A program made the translations under genes and the position numbers. Below are positions 7,110-16,589 of a stretch of DNA of 64,000 nt, piece after piece. The stretch is from Alphaproteobacteria bacterium (lineage in GTDB: Bacteria; Planctomycetota; Phycisphaerae; UBA1845): contig JANQQE010000031.1 in NCBI GenBank assembly GCA_028285105.1, positions 62,001-126,000 of the forward strand. The letters run 5' to 3'. How positions within the stretch are numbered: the stretch's first letter is position 1; each line of letters begins with the position of its first letter. Under the pieces are notes generated by a model that was not told the DNA's origin, made no database searches, and saw only the letters and a list, made by a program, of their open reading frames with translations.

Positions 7110-10100
7110 ATGCGGAACTCGTTTAACCAGCGCGCAGGAGCAGCCGTTCTGGTATGCCTCTTTGCGACGACCACGTTTGGACAGTTTCTATCGGAGACAG
7201 TCGACTTCAATAGCTCACCCATTGGGTCGGCTGAGAACTCGCAGGAGATGTTTCAAATTCCAGAGTTCTCAAACTCCACCGACCGATACGTTGTGCCGAA
7301 CTTACCGGCAAGCTTCAACAACAATTCGACATTTCGAAACGACTTGCTCACGGCACCTCCGGCTCCGAACCCCGCCGCGCTCGAGACTATATTTACATGG
7401 GTCGATCCGAGCGATGCAGATGCGTGGGTCCGACTCACGACGAACAATGGTCCAATTACTCCAAATCCTGCATTAAGCACGGCTGGAAAAGTTCGTTTGA
7501 TCGTTGTGGGTAATCCGTTTGGTGCGTCGATGGGTTTGGCCATTGGTGTACGGGAGACAGGTCGCGACGTTCCTCAGTTGGCAGACGGTGGAACAGATCA
7601 GGCCGGTGGCGAACCAGCTGCTATCGAATGGGTTGGTGTGACCACTGACAATACGACGATTCTCGCCAACTCAAACGGTATCGAGTCCACACTTGGCGGT
7701 GACGATGTCTTCGTGACAACCAGCGGTCTGCAAGCGATTAACTGGGGTCCTAATCAGATTCTTGAATCTACACTTGGTGGCGACGACGAGTTTGCATCTG
7801 GATTCATTTTCGCTCGAGATGGAGGGCGCACGCCCATTCCCGCGCTGGTGATCCCTTCATTTCCTGTCGGACGACTCATCGAGTGGGATCTGGCCGCAGG
7901 TACGGTTCGCATTTCATCCGATACCACTCCGGGCAACTTCGGTGCCCCAATGGGCGGGTTCGGCGACTTTACGGGTAACGGTACATTGGCCGATTCGCCC
8001 AACGGGCGAGGCACGTTGGAGCACCTCGCGATCACCAACATCGCCACAGACCTCACCACCCAAACCAACATGTCTATTGACAACCTCGTGTTCGAGTCTC
8101 CGGTGGCTGAGCCGGCCGTCGCGCCAACTATTGTTGAGCCGATCATCGACGGTGACCCGAGTATTACAGTGACGGATCTGGTTCTCGGCGTGAATGAAGT
8201 GCGCGTCTTCCGCAACACGCAAGCAGCCCCGGAAACTTCGCTGTTTATCGCCACCAACGACGACCTAGACGTGACCCTGTTGTCACCGGCAGCCACCGGT
8301 GATGTTTTCTGGGCGAAGCAGGTTACGGCCGACAGTGGTTCCAGTGGATTCTCCGAACCTGTCACGGTTGTTCCACCGGGCCTGCTGCTCGTCGAGACAT
8401 TCGACACCTACGCCGATGATGCGGAAATGAAGACGGTCTGGAACAATTCGATTGCGGGCCCGACGGATGAATTGCGCCTCGAATCGGGCAACGCCGTAAG
8501 TTGCAACAACTTCATCGAAGAGTTTAACGAAAACAGCACGACTTTTTTCGAGGCCCGCGCGTATCGCGGTTTCGGAAGCGTCAACGGAAGTGACGCCACC
8601 CCGCTGAATGCGACGTGGCGATTCCGGCATACTGGAACGAGTGGGAACATGCGAACACGGTTCGAGTTGGCGCGATTCCCTGGCGAAGGTTGGACAGCTG
8701 GCCCGCGCGCCAACGGAACCACGGGTTTTGGGTTCACCAACAACCTTGGCGGCGTGTTTTCTTCGCAGTATGTGATCATGCTTCGTTCCGCGACGGACCC
8801 TGACGGTGGAGGCAGTGTCTTCCAGTTGGATACGTCGACCAATTACTATTGTGCGGCGACTGGCGTCTCTAGGTCTGCCGACGTGTGGCACAAGTTTGAC
8901 ATCATAATCGATTCGGACTTCATCAATTACTTTGTCGACGACGAACTCATTATTCTACCCGGTTTCCCCGACGGTGTTCCGCGTCCAGACGCCGGTCCGT
9001 ATCAATTCAACGTCTTGGGCGTTGGGCTTAGCACGAACGACGGACAAATGCAGTGGGACGACATCGCGGTAACGACGGGTTCCCCGGTTTTGCCGTTCGG
9101 AGATCCGCCCCCGCTTTCACCACAATTTGCCGGGGCACTTCTACCCGGTCAAACGAGCGTGTCCGTCATCGACGTCAACACGAATGCGACGCGTGTGTTC
9201 GTCCTTGATGATGCAACGACCATCGGATTCGCCAACTCAAACGGTGAGTTTGAGACCACGACGCTTACGATTCCTGTTTCTCCCCTGCTTGAAGGGTCGT
9301 TGTTGACGGTGCGGCAGGTCGTCGACGGTGTGGAAAGTTGTGATTCCCAACCGGTTCCATCGGGCGGCGTCCCGGACGCACCGAACATCGTTACGCCAGT
9401 CGAAGCCGACGATCCCACCGTGACGGTGGAGAATATCGATCCGTCGGCCAGCCTCGTCACCGTCTTTGCCAACAGCAACGCCATCGGTTCCATCGATCCG
9501 GGAGGGGCGACTACCGTTGCTGTTCCGGTTATCCCGCTCGTGGCGCTGGATATTCTGGAGGCAGCCGCCTCGAATCCAATTGGCCAGGGCGCGTTTTCGG
9601 ATAGCGTTGAAGTGGGTCGAGGAAACGGAACGTTCCTCTTGTCTGTTGGTGTGCGTGAAACTGGCCAGACGGAAGGACCGGTTGGTGCCGACGGCGGATT
9701 CTCCGGCGGCATCGAATGGGTCGGACCGTCGGCCACATCAAATGGTGCCCCACAGGGCATTCAGATCACGCCTGGTCCGACCTGGCAGCCCATTACGTTC
9801 GACCCGACATCGGACCCAATTCTTGGATTTGCGGGTGGCTCAGCAAATGGGACTATCGCAGGGACCTGGGGGACATTGGAACACTTTGCCATCGCGGTGG
9901 ACTCGAGTTCGCCAAACCGCTCGGTCGGTGCGTATAGCATTTATATTGACAACATCCAGAGCGGTTCCGACTTGCTGACAGATTTTGAATCGTTTGGTAC
10001 GGGCAGCACCGATGTGCTGCTGAGGTCTCCGAGTTTCTCCGGATCGACTTCAAGCAATCTGAATCCACCCCCGAACGTCTCGCAAGTGGCGGGTATCGGT

Positions 10101-11387
10101 AACCCAGGGAAGTCGCTCAATTGCCAGTTCTACTTCGAAGATACATCGTCGAATCGATGGGTGCGTTTGACCTCGTTCAACGTAGCCACGTTGGGCAACC
10201 CCCTGATTCGCCTGGATCAACCGCTTACATTCGACTTGTTGGTTCTGGAAAGTCAGCCGCCACCAGCACCGTCGCTGGAAAGTCCGTTGGAGGCGGGCGA
10301 CACCACGGTCACGGTGAACGACATTCTCGTCGATGCGTTGTCGGTGGATGTGCTTGCAGATGGCGCGGTCATCGCCACGGAGGATCCGGCTGGTTCGACC
10401 AATGGTTTTGAAATCGATGTTCCCCCGCTGGTGCATCTCGAAGAGATCACCGTCCGGCAGGCCACGATCGACGGGGCTAGCCCCCAATCTTCCAGCATCG
10501 AGGTTGGTAAGGGCAACGGCGTGATTACGCTTTCATTGGGTGTCCGCGAAACCGGTGACGCCGGACCGATCGGGTCGGAAGGATCGACATCTGGCGAGAT
10601 CACCTGGATCGGCGCATCGGGTACAGCGAGCGGTGCACCGATCGGTATCCAATTGTCACCTTCCAACAACTGGCAGACCGTAACCTTCGATCCCTCGGTG
10701 AACACGCTGGGTTTTGTCGCTGCGAATGATACTTTGGATACTGCAACCGGAACGATCGAGCACTTGGCTGTTTCTGTCGCGCCTCTTTCGCCCAATCGAA
10801 GCAGCGGGGTGTACCGCATGTTTATTGACAATGTGGTCAATGCCGATGTTGGCGGTCCCGGCGTGGATACCCTCATTACCGATTTTGAGGGTTTCCCGTT
10901 CGACGAAGAAGTCATTTTCCAGGAACCAACATTGTCCGGTAGCACGGACTTCAACCTGCTTTTCCCGCCATCGGCGAGCGCCAACAGCGACGACTACAAC
11001 AACGGTGGGGAACGTTCGCAGTTGTTGACTTGGTTCTTCAGGGACACGTCAGAAGGACGTTGGACGCGGATTACGACGTTTAACACCGAATCGCTCGCTT
11101 CCCCGATTGTCGATCTCACCAAACCGATTGAGATGGACATCTTGCTCTTGGCCGGTTGCTCCACTGCCTTCGGTGACATGGATGGTGATTGTGACATCGA
11201 TGCCGACGACACGACACTGTTTAACGGGTGTCTCGCCTCCGGTCCTGACAGTTCTTCGGGCACTGGTTGCACATGTGCCGACTTCAACGGAAACGGACGC
11301 GTTGACCTCTTCGACTATCAGGCCTTTCAAGAGGCCGCCGGTGTTGAAGATGCCAACGGAGGTACGATTCCCGATTGTACCCCATAG
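7110..11387 (+). CDS. Large secreted repeat protein with a dockerin-like C-terminus
   Basis: The 1425-residue product has a signal peptide (AGAAVLVCLFATTTFGQ), and AAGGAG lies about 10 bp before the ATG. A recurring module starts with GVRETG near residues 146, 846 and 1143, continues with an Asp/Gly-rich stretch and IEWVG or ITWIG, then GTLEHLAI (or GTIEHLAV) and a conserved IDN strand. Ig-like linkers of about 80 residues (APxIVxPxxxxDPTVTV) separate modules. Around residues 430-650 sits a different, LamG/concanavalin-like beta domain (FVDDELIILPGFPDG). The C-terminus has dockerin-like loops (DMDGDCDIDADDT, DFNGNGRVDLFDY). It is probably an extracellular adhesion or structural protein. I do not recognise the GVRETG module. 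Confidence 0.75.
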   Translation: MRNSFNQRAGAAVLVCLFATTTFGQFLSETVDFNSSPIGSAENSQEMFQIPEFSNSTDRYVVPNLPASFNNNSTFRNDLLTAPPAPNPAALETIFTWVDPSDADAWVRLTTNNGPITPNPALSTAGKVRLIVVGNPFGASMGLAIGVRETGRDVPQLADGGTDQAGGEPAAIEWVGVTTDNTTILANSNGIESTLGGDDVFVTTSGLQAINWGPNQILESTLGGDDEFASGFIFARDGGRTPIPALVIPSFPVGRLIEWDLAAGTVRISSDTTPGNFGAPMGGFGDFTGNGTLADSPNGRGTLEHLAITNIATDLTTQTNMSIDNLVFESPVAEPAVAPTIVEPIIDGDPSITVTDLVLGVNEVRVFRNTQAAPETSLFIATNDDLDVTLLSPAATGDVFWAKQVTADSGSSGFSEPVTVVPPGLLLVETFDTYADDAEMKTVWNNSIAGPTDELRLESGNAVSCNNFIEEFNENSTTFFEARAYRGFGSVNGSDATPLNATWRFRHTGTSGNMRTRFELARFPGEGWTAGPRANGTTGFGFTNNLGGVFSSQYVIMLRSATDPDGGGSVFQLDTSTNYYCAATGVSRSADVWHKFDIIIDSDFINYFVDDELIILPGFPDGVPRPDAGPYQFNVLGVGLSTNDGQMQWDDIAVTTGSPVLPFGDPPPLSPQFAGALLPGQTSVSVIDVNTNATRVFVLDDATTIGFANSNGEFETTTLTIPVSPLLEGSLLTVRQVVDGVESCDSQPVPSGGVPDAPNIVTPVEADDPTVTVENIDPSASLVTVFANSNAIGSIDPGGATTVAVPVIPLVALDILEAAASNPIGQGAFSDSVEVGRGNGTFLLSVGVRETGQTEGPVGADGGFSGGIEWVGPSATSNGAPQGIQITPGPTWQPITFDPTSDPILGFAGGSANGTIAGTWGTLEHFAIAVDSSSPNRSVGAYSIYIDNIQSGSDLLTDFESFGTGSTDVLLRSPSFSGSTSSNLNPPPNVSQVAGIGNPGKSLNCQFYFEDTSSNRWVRLTSFNVATLGNPLIRLDQPLTFDLLVLESQPPPAPSLESPLEAGDTTVTVNDILVDALSVDVLADGAVIATEDPAGSTNGFEIDVPPLVHLEEITVRQATIDGASPQSSSIEVGKGNGVITLSLGVRETGDAGPIGSEGSTSGEITWIGASGTASGAPIGIQLSPSNNWQTVTFDPSVNTLGFVAANDTLDTATGTIEHLAVSVAPLSPNRSSGVYRMFIDNVVNADVGGPGVDTLITDFEGFPFDEEVIFQEPTLSGSTDFNLLFPPSASANSDDYNNGGERSQLLTWFFRDTSEGRWTRITTFNTESLASPIVDLTKPIEMDILLLAGCSTAFGDMDGDCDIDADDTTLFNGCLASGPDSSSGTGCTCADFNGNGRVDLFDYQAFQEAAGVEDANGGTIPDCTP

Positions 11388-11423
11388 GCGCACGTCGCCG
11401 TCGCAAGGTCTGAAACCCAAACC

Positions 11424-11460
11424 GCCCCTTTCGGTAAGATGCTTACCGGAAGGGGCTTTT
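11424..11460 (+). terminator. Intrinsic terminator of the 1425-residue protein gene
   Basis: Fifteen-base arms at 11424-11438 and 11442-11456 pair with one G-T pair around an ATG loop, followed by TTTT. A second terminator, for the opposing gene, lies at 11649-11697; apart from these two I see nothing in the 324-bp gap 11388-11711. Confidence 0.9.
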
Positions 11461-11648
11461 CTTTGACGATCGTGCAGTTCGCACCTGTCGAACAAATTGA
11501 CTTTGCCCGATCAAGCTGGTCCAAACGTTGTGTCAGGACTTTAAGTTTTGACGCTTATCCCATTTATGTGAGGAAATGGTGGCATATTAGAGGGTCACTG
11601 AATCGACTGCGCAATGCTCGATTGGTGCTAAACCTCGAATGGCGTGCG

Positions 11649-11697
11649 AAAAAACAGCCCAACCAGCAGTCGCCAAGATTTCATGCTTGGTAGGCTG
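11649..11697 (-). terminator. Terminator of the alpha/beta hydrolase gene
   Basis: Read on the minus strand, CAGCC/GGCTG outer arms (11693-11697 with 11655-11659) and inner CCAAG/CTTGG arms (11686-11690 with 11673-11677) form a two-part hairpin, followed by six T residues (A run at 11649-11654). The position just past the minus-strand stop fits. Confidence 0.6.
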
Positions 11698-11711
11698 AAC
11701 CTGCAATCAAG

Positions 11712-12560
11712 CTAGACTTGGTCCGTATTCGGTTCGCCAATCCATCTAACCAAGTCTTCAAAAAATTCCTCCCGCTGTGGGCCAAATTCCAGCGTGTGGC
11801 GGGATTTTTCGTAGGTGCTGATTCTGGTGTTTGGCCAGTTCAGCGATCTTACCAGTTCTCTTGAGCGTTCGTTGTCGATGATTCGTTCGTCGCCGGCGAG
11901 GAACATGTGGAGGGGGACTGGCGGGGCTTTGGTGATTTTGGCTACTAACTTGTCCATCCTTCTTGATGCGAGATAAAAGCCGGCTGTCGCCTGGTGGAGT
12001 TGGATGGGGTCGTTTTTCAGGTACTCGATGTATTCGGGTTGGTCGGTAAAGAGTTCCGGATCGTTCAGCGGTATGTCGTACGAGCGCGTCGGTTCGGAGA
12101 TCATCGAAAAGCCAATGCGAAATTTCTCGGCGCTCGATACCGAGATGATCGGATAGATGCCCGGTGCGATCAGCGACAGGCTGGCGAATCGCTTCGGGTC
12201 GGTCACGTGCATCGCCGCGGCTAACTTGCCTCCCCAACTCACGCCGACGAGGTGAATGCGATCGGTCCGGGAAACTTCGGCAAGATGCTGGGCGTAGTAC
12301 AGGCCGTCGGCGATCAGTTGCTGCGACGAATCGGCATGACCACGGGCCTGTGAGTTCTTGCCCGACCCACGACGATCCGGCTGCAACACGGCGTAACCGG
12401 CTTCGTTGAGGGCGGCTGCTGTCATTTCGTACCACCCGGCATGTGATTGAATTCCGTGCAGGTGAAGCACGGCTTCGCTGCAACCGGGCCGCGGTGAATA
12501 CCTTGCGTAGGCTTCGTAACCGTCGTCGAGTTTGATGTGTGTTTCCTCAAATGAAGGCAT
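11712..12560 (-). CDS. Alpha/beta hydrolase (serine aminopeptidase S33 / monoacylglycerol lipase-like)
   Basis: The 282-residue product shows the whole fold: oxyanion region HLHGIQSH (33-40), QPDRRGSG after strand 4, nucleophile elbow GVSWGG with Ser108, acidic residue in FLAGDERIIDN and catalytic His in KSRHTLEF. No signal peptide is visible, so it is probably cytoplasmic. The family hydrolyses carboxyl esters, often of lipids; the substrate here is unknown. It is transcribed away from the uracil-DNA glycosylase gene, 57 bp separating the two starts. Confidence 0.85.
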   Translation of the reverse strand: MPSFEETHIKLDDGYEAYARYSPRPGCSEAVLHLHGIQSHAGWYEMTAAALNEAGYAVLQPDRRGSGKNSQARGHADSSQQLIADGLYYAQHLAEVSRTDRIHLVGVSWGGKLAAAMHVTDPKRFASLSLIAPGIYPIISVSSAEKFRIGFSMISEPTRSYDIPLNDPELFTDQPEYIEYLKNDPIQLHQATAGFYLASRRMDKLVAKITKAPPVPLHMFLAGDERIIDNERSRELVRSLNWPNTRISTYEKSRHTLEFGPQREEFFEDLVRWIGEPNTDQV

Positions 12561-12617
12561 CGCGGTATATTAAGGTAATTCCGCCATCGTGTTAAATGAA
12601 CTTGCGCGCCAGCACCC

Positions 12618-13376
12618 ATGCAAAGCAAACCGCAAACCCAACGTGTCAAACGATTGTTGCAAGCCGACCGCTTGTTCGGAATAACGAGCGTGCCGGTTCC
12701 TTCGGTGCTGCGCGAAGTTGTTGATGATGGTGCGAAAGGTGCAGGCGTTTTATCAACTGGCACAGTGTCGGTTGATTCGAAGCGCACGCAACTTGACGTT
12801 CTCGATCGCGAGCAGGTAAGGGGTTGTGAGAAGTGTCGCCTTTGCGAGAAGCGGACGAACACGGTGTTCGGCGATGGCGATGCCAATGCGCGGTTGATGT
12901 TCATTGGCGAGGGGCCGGGGTTTGATGAAGATCGACAAGGCGTTCCGTTCGTCGGTCGCGCAGGGCAGCTACTTAATAAGATGATCGCGGCGATGGGTTT
13001 GAAGCGCGAGGACACGTACATCTGCAACATCGTCAAGTGTCGCCCGCCGAACAACCGCGACCCTGCTGCTGACGAAGTGATCGCGTGTACGCCGTATCTG
13101 CATGACCAAATCCGGATCATCGAACCCGACGTGATTGTGGCGCTCGGTGCACCGGCATCGAAGATGCTGCTCGATACGCAGACCGGCATCGGTAGGCTCC
13201 GAGGAAGGTTTCACGATTACCACTACACGAATCTGTCGGACGAGGCGGTCAGCATTTCATTAATGCCAACGTATCATCCGGCGTATCTGTTGCGAAGCCC
13301 AAGCGAAAAAAAGAAGGCATGGGACGATTTGCAAATGGTGATGAAGCTGTTGGGACTTCCCATGCCGAAGCGTTGA
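12618..13376 (+). CDS. Family 4 uracil-DNA glycosylase (iron-sulfur type)
   Basis: The enzyme excises uracil from DNA to start base-excision repair. Motifs include GEGPG (97-101), GVPFVGRAGQLL, NIVKCRPPNNR and the active-site HPAYLLR near the C-terminus. Cys70, Cys73, Cys141 and Cys157 have the spacing of the four Fe-S ligands of Thermus UDGa (3 and 16 residues within the pairs). A further Cys76 makes the first motif CEKCRLC. About 60 residues precede the core with no recognisable domain. The gene stands alone between a divergent hydrolase and a symporter. Confidence 0.93.
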   Translation: MQSKPQTQRVKRLLQADRLFGITSVPVPSVLREVVDDGAKGAGVLSTGTVSVDSKRTQLDVLDREQVRGCEKCRLCEKRTNTVFGDGDANARLMFIGEGPGFDEDRQGVPFVGRAGQLLNKMIAAMGLKREDTYICNIVKCRPPNNRDPAADEVIACTPYLHDQIRIIEPDVIVALGAPASKMLLDTQTGIGRLRGRFHDYHYTNLSDEAVSISLMPTYHPAYLLRSPSEKKKAWDDLQMVMKLLGLPMPKR

Positions 13377-13435
13377 ATGGCAAGCAATGCCCGCCCTTCG
13401 ATGTTCGCTCCATCGATGCCGATCTCAATTCGCAA

Positions 13436-13463
13436 TTGATTCGGCGGTCATCCTGCCTACAAT
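13436..13463 (+). promoter_or_regulatory. Sigma70-like promoter for the AGCS symporter
   Basis: TTGATT (13436-13441), a 16-bp spacer and TACAAT (13458-13463) lie about 55 bp before the predicted start codon. Confidence 0.5.
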
Positions 13464-13520
13464 CGGCGATCAATCCTCCACTTTGCACAAAACAAAAGCG
13501 GGCGCTAATCGGAGATGCAC

Positions 13521-15386
13521 ATGCACTTTCTAGCCAACATCGATGGCTTGTCGGAAATCGCAGTCAAGATTGGAGACGCCATTTGGGGCATGCCTCTCTT
13601 TTTGCTCTTGCTTGGTTGCGGAATCATCTTTTCGGTGATGACGAAGTTCGTGCAGTTTCGCGTGTTGACCCATGGCGTCGCGGTGATTCGAGGAAAGTAC
13701 GACAAGCCCGACGATGCGGGACAGATCAATCACTTTCAGGCGTTGTGTGCGGCGCTGAGTGCAACGATCGGGCTGGGCAATATCGCCGGGGTCGCGACGG
13801 CGGTGTCGATCGGTGGGCCGGGCGCGATCTTCTGGATGTGGATCGTCGGTTTCTTCGGCATGGCGATTAAATTCTTCGAGTGCGGATTGGCGACGATGTA
13901 CCGCGACGAAAAAGACGTGCCAGATCCTGGCGCGCCGGCGTATGTCGATGACGATATTGAATCGCATCAATTGGATTACCCGGATCAACCTCACCCGAAA
14001 GCAAAAACGAAGTCTGCATCGCGCGGTGAAGTGTCGGGCGGTCCGATGTGGTACGTACAGAAGGGACTGGCTGAACCAGCGAAAGCAGCCGGCAAAGAGG
14101 GTTTGTACGTCCTGTTTCGCGGGCTGGCGATTCTGTTTGCAGCCGTTACTTTCGTGGCGTCGTTTGGGGGTGGTAACAGTTATCAATCATTCAACGTTGC
14201 CGAATTGATGGAATCGCAATGGCAAATCAATCGCTATTGGACGGGGGCGGTGACGGCAATTCTGGTTTCTCTGGTCATCATCGGCGGCATCAAACGCATA
14301 GGTGCAGTCGCAGGAAAACTCGTTCCCATGATGTGCGTGATTTACGTGCTTGGCGCGTTGTACATCATCGGCGCAAACCTGTCCGACGTTCCGAAAATGC
14401 TTGGGGAGATTGTCGGGAGCGCATTCGGCACCGCTCAAGCCGGCGGAGCGTTTGTGGGTTCGACAATCATGATCGCCTTTCAGCAAGGGTTGCGTCGCGC
14501 CTTGTTCAGTAACGAAGCTGGTCAAGGAAGCGCCGCAATTGCGCACGCTGCGGCTAAGACCGACGAACCAATTCGCGAAGGTGTGGTCGCAGGAATCGGC
14601 CCATTTATCGATACGATTCTGATCTGCACGATGACGGCATTGGTGATCATGTTCAGCGGTGTTTACAACCGTCCCGAGGTCGGCGTGGTGCGCGTGGTCG
14701 AGGGTTACAACATCTACGTGACGGTCAATGAAGATGTTCCGCAGAAACTTCAGCAGGTATATCGATCCGAAATTCGAGACGATGACAAGACGCGGAAGGG
14801 AAAAGAACTTGATCTCTGGTTGACGAAGGATCAGGTGCAGGGACGCGAACCTGAACGAGTCAGCTCGGACATCGGCGGAGTCGGAACCGTCGAAAGCGAA
14901 AACTGGTTGGGCGCTACCGAATTCATTCTGTCTGCCGATCCAGAAAAATTGGAGCTTCCGTCCGACAAGGATGTGTCAGTAATCACACCTGGATTGCCCG
15001 TTCATCTCAAGCTCGACGGTGCGAGCATGACGCGCGTGGCGTTTGACACGGGTATCTTCGGTTTCGGAAAATACATGGTGACAATGGGTGTACTGCTCTT
15101 TGCGTTCAGCACAATGATCAGCTGGAGTTATTACGGCGAGAAGGGGGCGGAGTTCTTATTTGGGCGCGGGTTTGTACTTCCTTACAAATTCATGTTCGTA
15201 ATAGTGGTCTTTCTTGGGTGCGTGGTGGAAGAATTCGAGATCGTCTACAACATGGGCGATGCGTTGGCCGGTGCGATGGTGTTTGTGAACCTGCCGGCGG
15301 TCCTGCTGCTGATGCCTCGCTATCGTCGAGCGGCGGCGGGGTACTTCAGGCGACTTGACAATGGTGAAATGCACCGGAATCCCTAG
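13521..15386 (+). CDS. AGCS-family sodium:alanine symporter with two hydrophilic inserts
   Basis: This integral membrane protein is predicted to import alanine, glycine or a similar amino acid with Na+. Family landmarks are GCGIIFSVMTKF, LSATIGLGNIAGVATA, GGPMWYVQKGL, NEAGQGSAAIAHAAAKT and FIDTILICTMTALVI. I place the start at 13521, six bases after GGAG, rather than at ATG 13515. At 621 residues it is longer than the usual 450-550. The extra length lies in a charged loop before GGPMWYV (about 135-170) and a polar stretch of about 120 residues after the CTMTAL helix (about 380-505). The last helices and the C-terminus look normal. Confidence 0.9.
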   Translation: MHFLANIDGLSEIAVKIGDAIWGMPLFLLLLGCGIIFSVMTKFVQFRVLTHGVAVIRGKYDKPDDAGQINHFQALCAALSATIGLGNIAGVATAVSIGGPGAIFWMWIVGFFGMAIKFFECGLATMYRDEKDVPDPGAPAYVDDDIESHQLDYPDQPHPKAKTKSASRGEVSGGPMWYVQKGLAEPAKAAGKEGLYVLFRGLAILFAAVTFVASFGGGNSYQSFNVAELMESQWQINRYWTGAVTAILVSLVIIGGIKRIGAVAGKLVPMMCVIYVLGALYIIGANLSDVPKMLGEIVGSAFGTAQAGGAFVGSTIMIAFQQGLRRALFSNEAGQGSAAIAHAAAKTDEPIREGVVAGIGPFIDTILICTMTALVIMFSGVYNRPEVGVVRVVEGYNIYVTVNEDVPQKLQQVYRSEIRDDDKTRKGKELDLWLTKDQVQGREPERVSSDIGGVGTVESENWLGATEFILSADPEKLELPSDKDVSVITPGLPVHLKLDGASMTRVAFDTGIFGFGKYMVTMGVLLFAFSTMISWSYYGEKGAEFLFGRGFVLPYKFMFVIVVFLGCVVEEFEIVYNMGDALAGAMVFVNLPAVLLLMPRYRRAAAGYFRRLDNGEMHRNP

Positions 15387-15533
15387 GCGATGTTTCAAGC
15401 TGATGCGGACGGTATCGATTCTCGGTAGCAATTGCGGCGAATTGGCGTCGGTTGGCCGTGCTTAAAGTTGACGGCGCAGTTGTGTGCATCTATTCTCGTA
15501 CGGGTCAGGTGTGCGGGTTCGGAGAATAAATCG

Positions 15534-16517
15534 ATGTTGACTCGAATGATCGGAATCTCGACTGTTGGTTTCTGTGCGATGGGGATTTGCGCAATTTCCA
15601 CTGTCGGTGGTTGTAGCGAACCGGAACCATCCCAGCCGTACAACCGCAACATGTCGGTGTCGGAAAGTGGGCGGCAGTTGTTACCGGTAGCGCGCACGGT
15701 GGCAGGCTCGCGCGACCCGAGCATTCTCGACAATGCCCAGGCGGATATTATCCGGCGCGACGAGATCGACACGCCTGAAGCGATGGAAATGATCAACACG
15801 CCGTCGCCATCGGCGGCAGGTTCGGGTGCAAATACGATTGTCCTGACCGAGGCGACGAATCCCGCCGAAGCGCTGAGCAACGTAGGCAAGGCGTTTTTTG
15901 GAAACCTGGCTGGCATGAAGGTGAAGGGTGCGGGCATTGACAACGAAACTTCCGATTCGTCGGAAGGATCGGCATCGGCAGGTGGTGCAGGTGAGGCAGA
16001 CGCGCGGAAGGTTCTTAAGGAATATAGTCAGGAGTTGGCGGCAGGTCGGTATCTGCAACTGTCCGCGCTCTGTGCCAGCAATCAGCGTTCCAACGCGGGC
16101 GCTTATTTTGTAACGCTCGATGAGATGAACACGAGTCTTGCGTCGCTTCTTGCCGCGTACGAGAAAAGCTCGCCGGGCGTTAAGGTGAAATTCCAGCAGA
16201 TGCTTTCCAACAAACGGTCGGCGCCGTCGATCGATCGTGTCGACATCAACGGTGCCAGCGCGACGATCAGCGTTTCGGGTGGTGATGGAACGACGTCTTC
16301 CATTTCAATGATGGCTGAGGACGGCAGTTGGCGTGTGATCCAGCCGGTTGTGGCAGCTGCCAGCGATTGGTCATCGTTGGAAGATGAACTTGATTCGCAG
16401 ATCGAAACGCTTGATGACGAAGTGAGCGAACTGACCGGTGGCGGAACGGCAGATGCGTCGAAACTCGATAAATTGATTGAAGAAACCATCGATTATCTCA
16501 GTGCGATGCCCAAGTAG
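15534..16517 (+). CDS. Lipoprotein of unknown function
   Basis: An upstream frame is open from 15432, but ATG 15534 gives a clean lipoprotein signal (MLTRMIGISTVGFCAMGICA, lipobox VGGC with Cys27) and has GGAGA about 10 bp before it. The mature part is Ser/Gly/Ala-rich to about residue 160. Then comes a compact region (ADARKVLKEYSQELAAGRY... to DGSWRVIQPV) that looks like an NTF2/DUF4878-type fold, and a Glu/Asp-rich helical tail. I do not recognise the family. Confidence 0.7.
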   Translation: MLTRMIGISTVGFCAMGICAISTVGGCSEPEPSQPYNRNMSVSESGRQLLPVARTVAGSRDPSILDNAQADIIRRDEIDTPEAMEMINTPSPSAAGSGANTIVLTEATNPAEALSNVGKAFFGNLAGMKVKGAGIDNETSDSSEGSASAGGAGEADARKVLKEYSQELAAGRYLQLSALCASNQRSNAGAYFVTLDEMNTSLASLLAAYEKSSPGVKVKFQQMLSNKRSAPSIDRVDINGASATISVSGGDGTTSSISMMAEDGSWRVIQPVVAAASDWSSLEDELDSQIETLDDEVSELTGGGTADASKLDKLIEETIDYLSAMPK

Positions 16518-16589
16518 TGCGACGGCGCCGGTATTCGGTGCAATGGTTATTTTGCAGAAGGTGGTTCTAGTCTAAAATGACGGATAGTA

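Noticed and set aside
6884-7126. 80-codon frame before the 1425-residue gene
   Set aside because: It runs into the well-supported start at 7110 and has no ribosome site.
11439-11693. 84-codon frame after the 1425-residue gene
   Set aside because: It begins inside the terminator hairpin and spans the opposing terminator.
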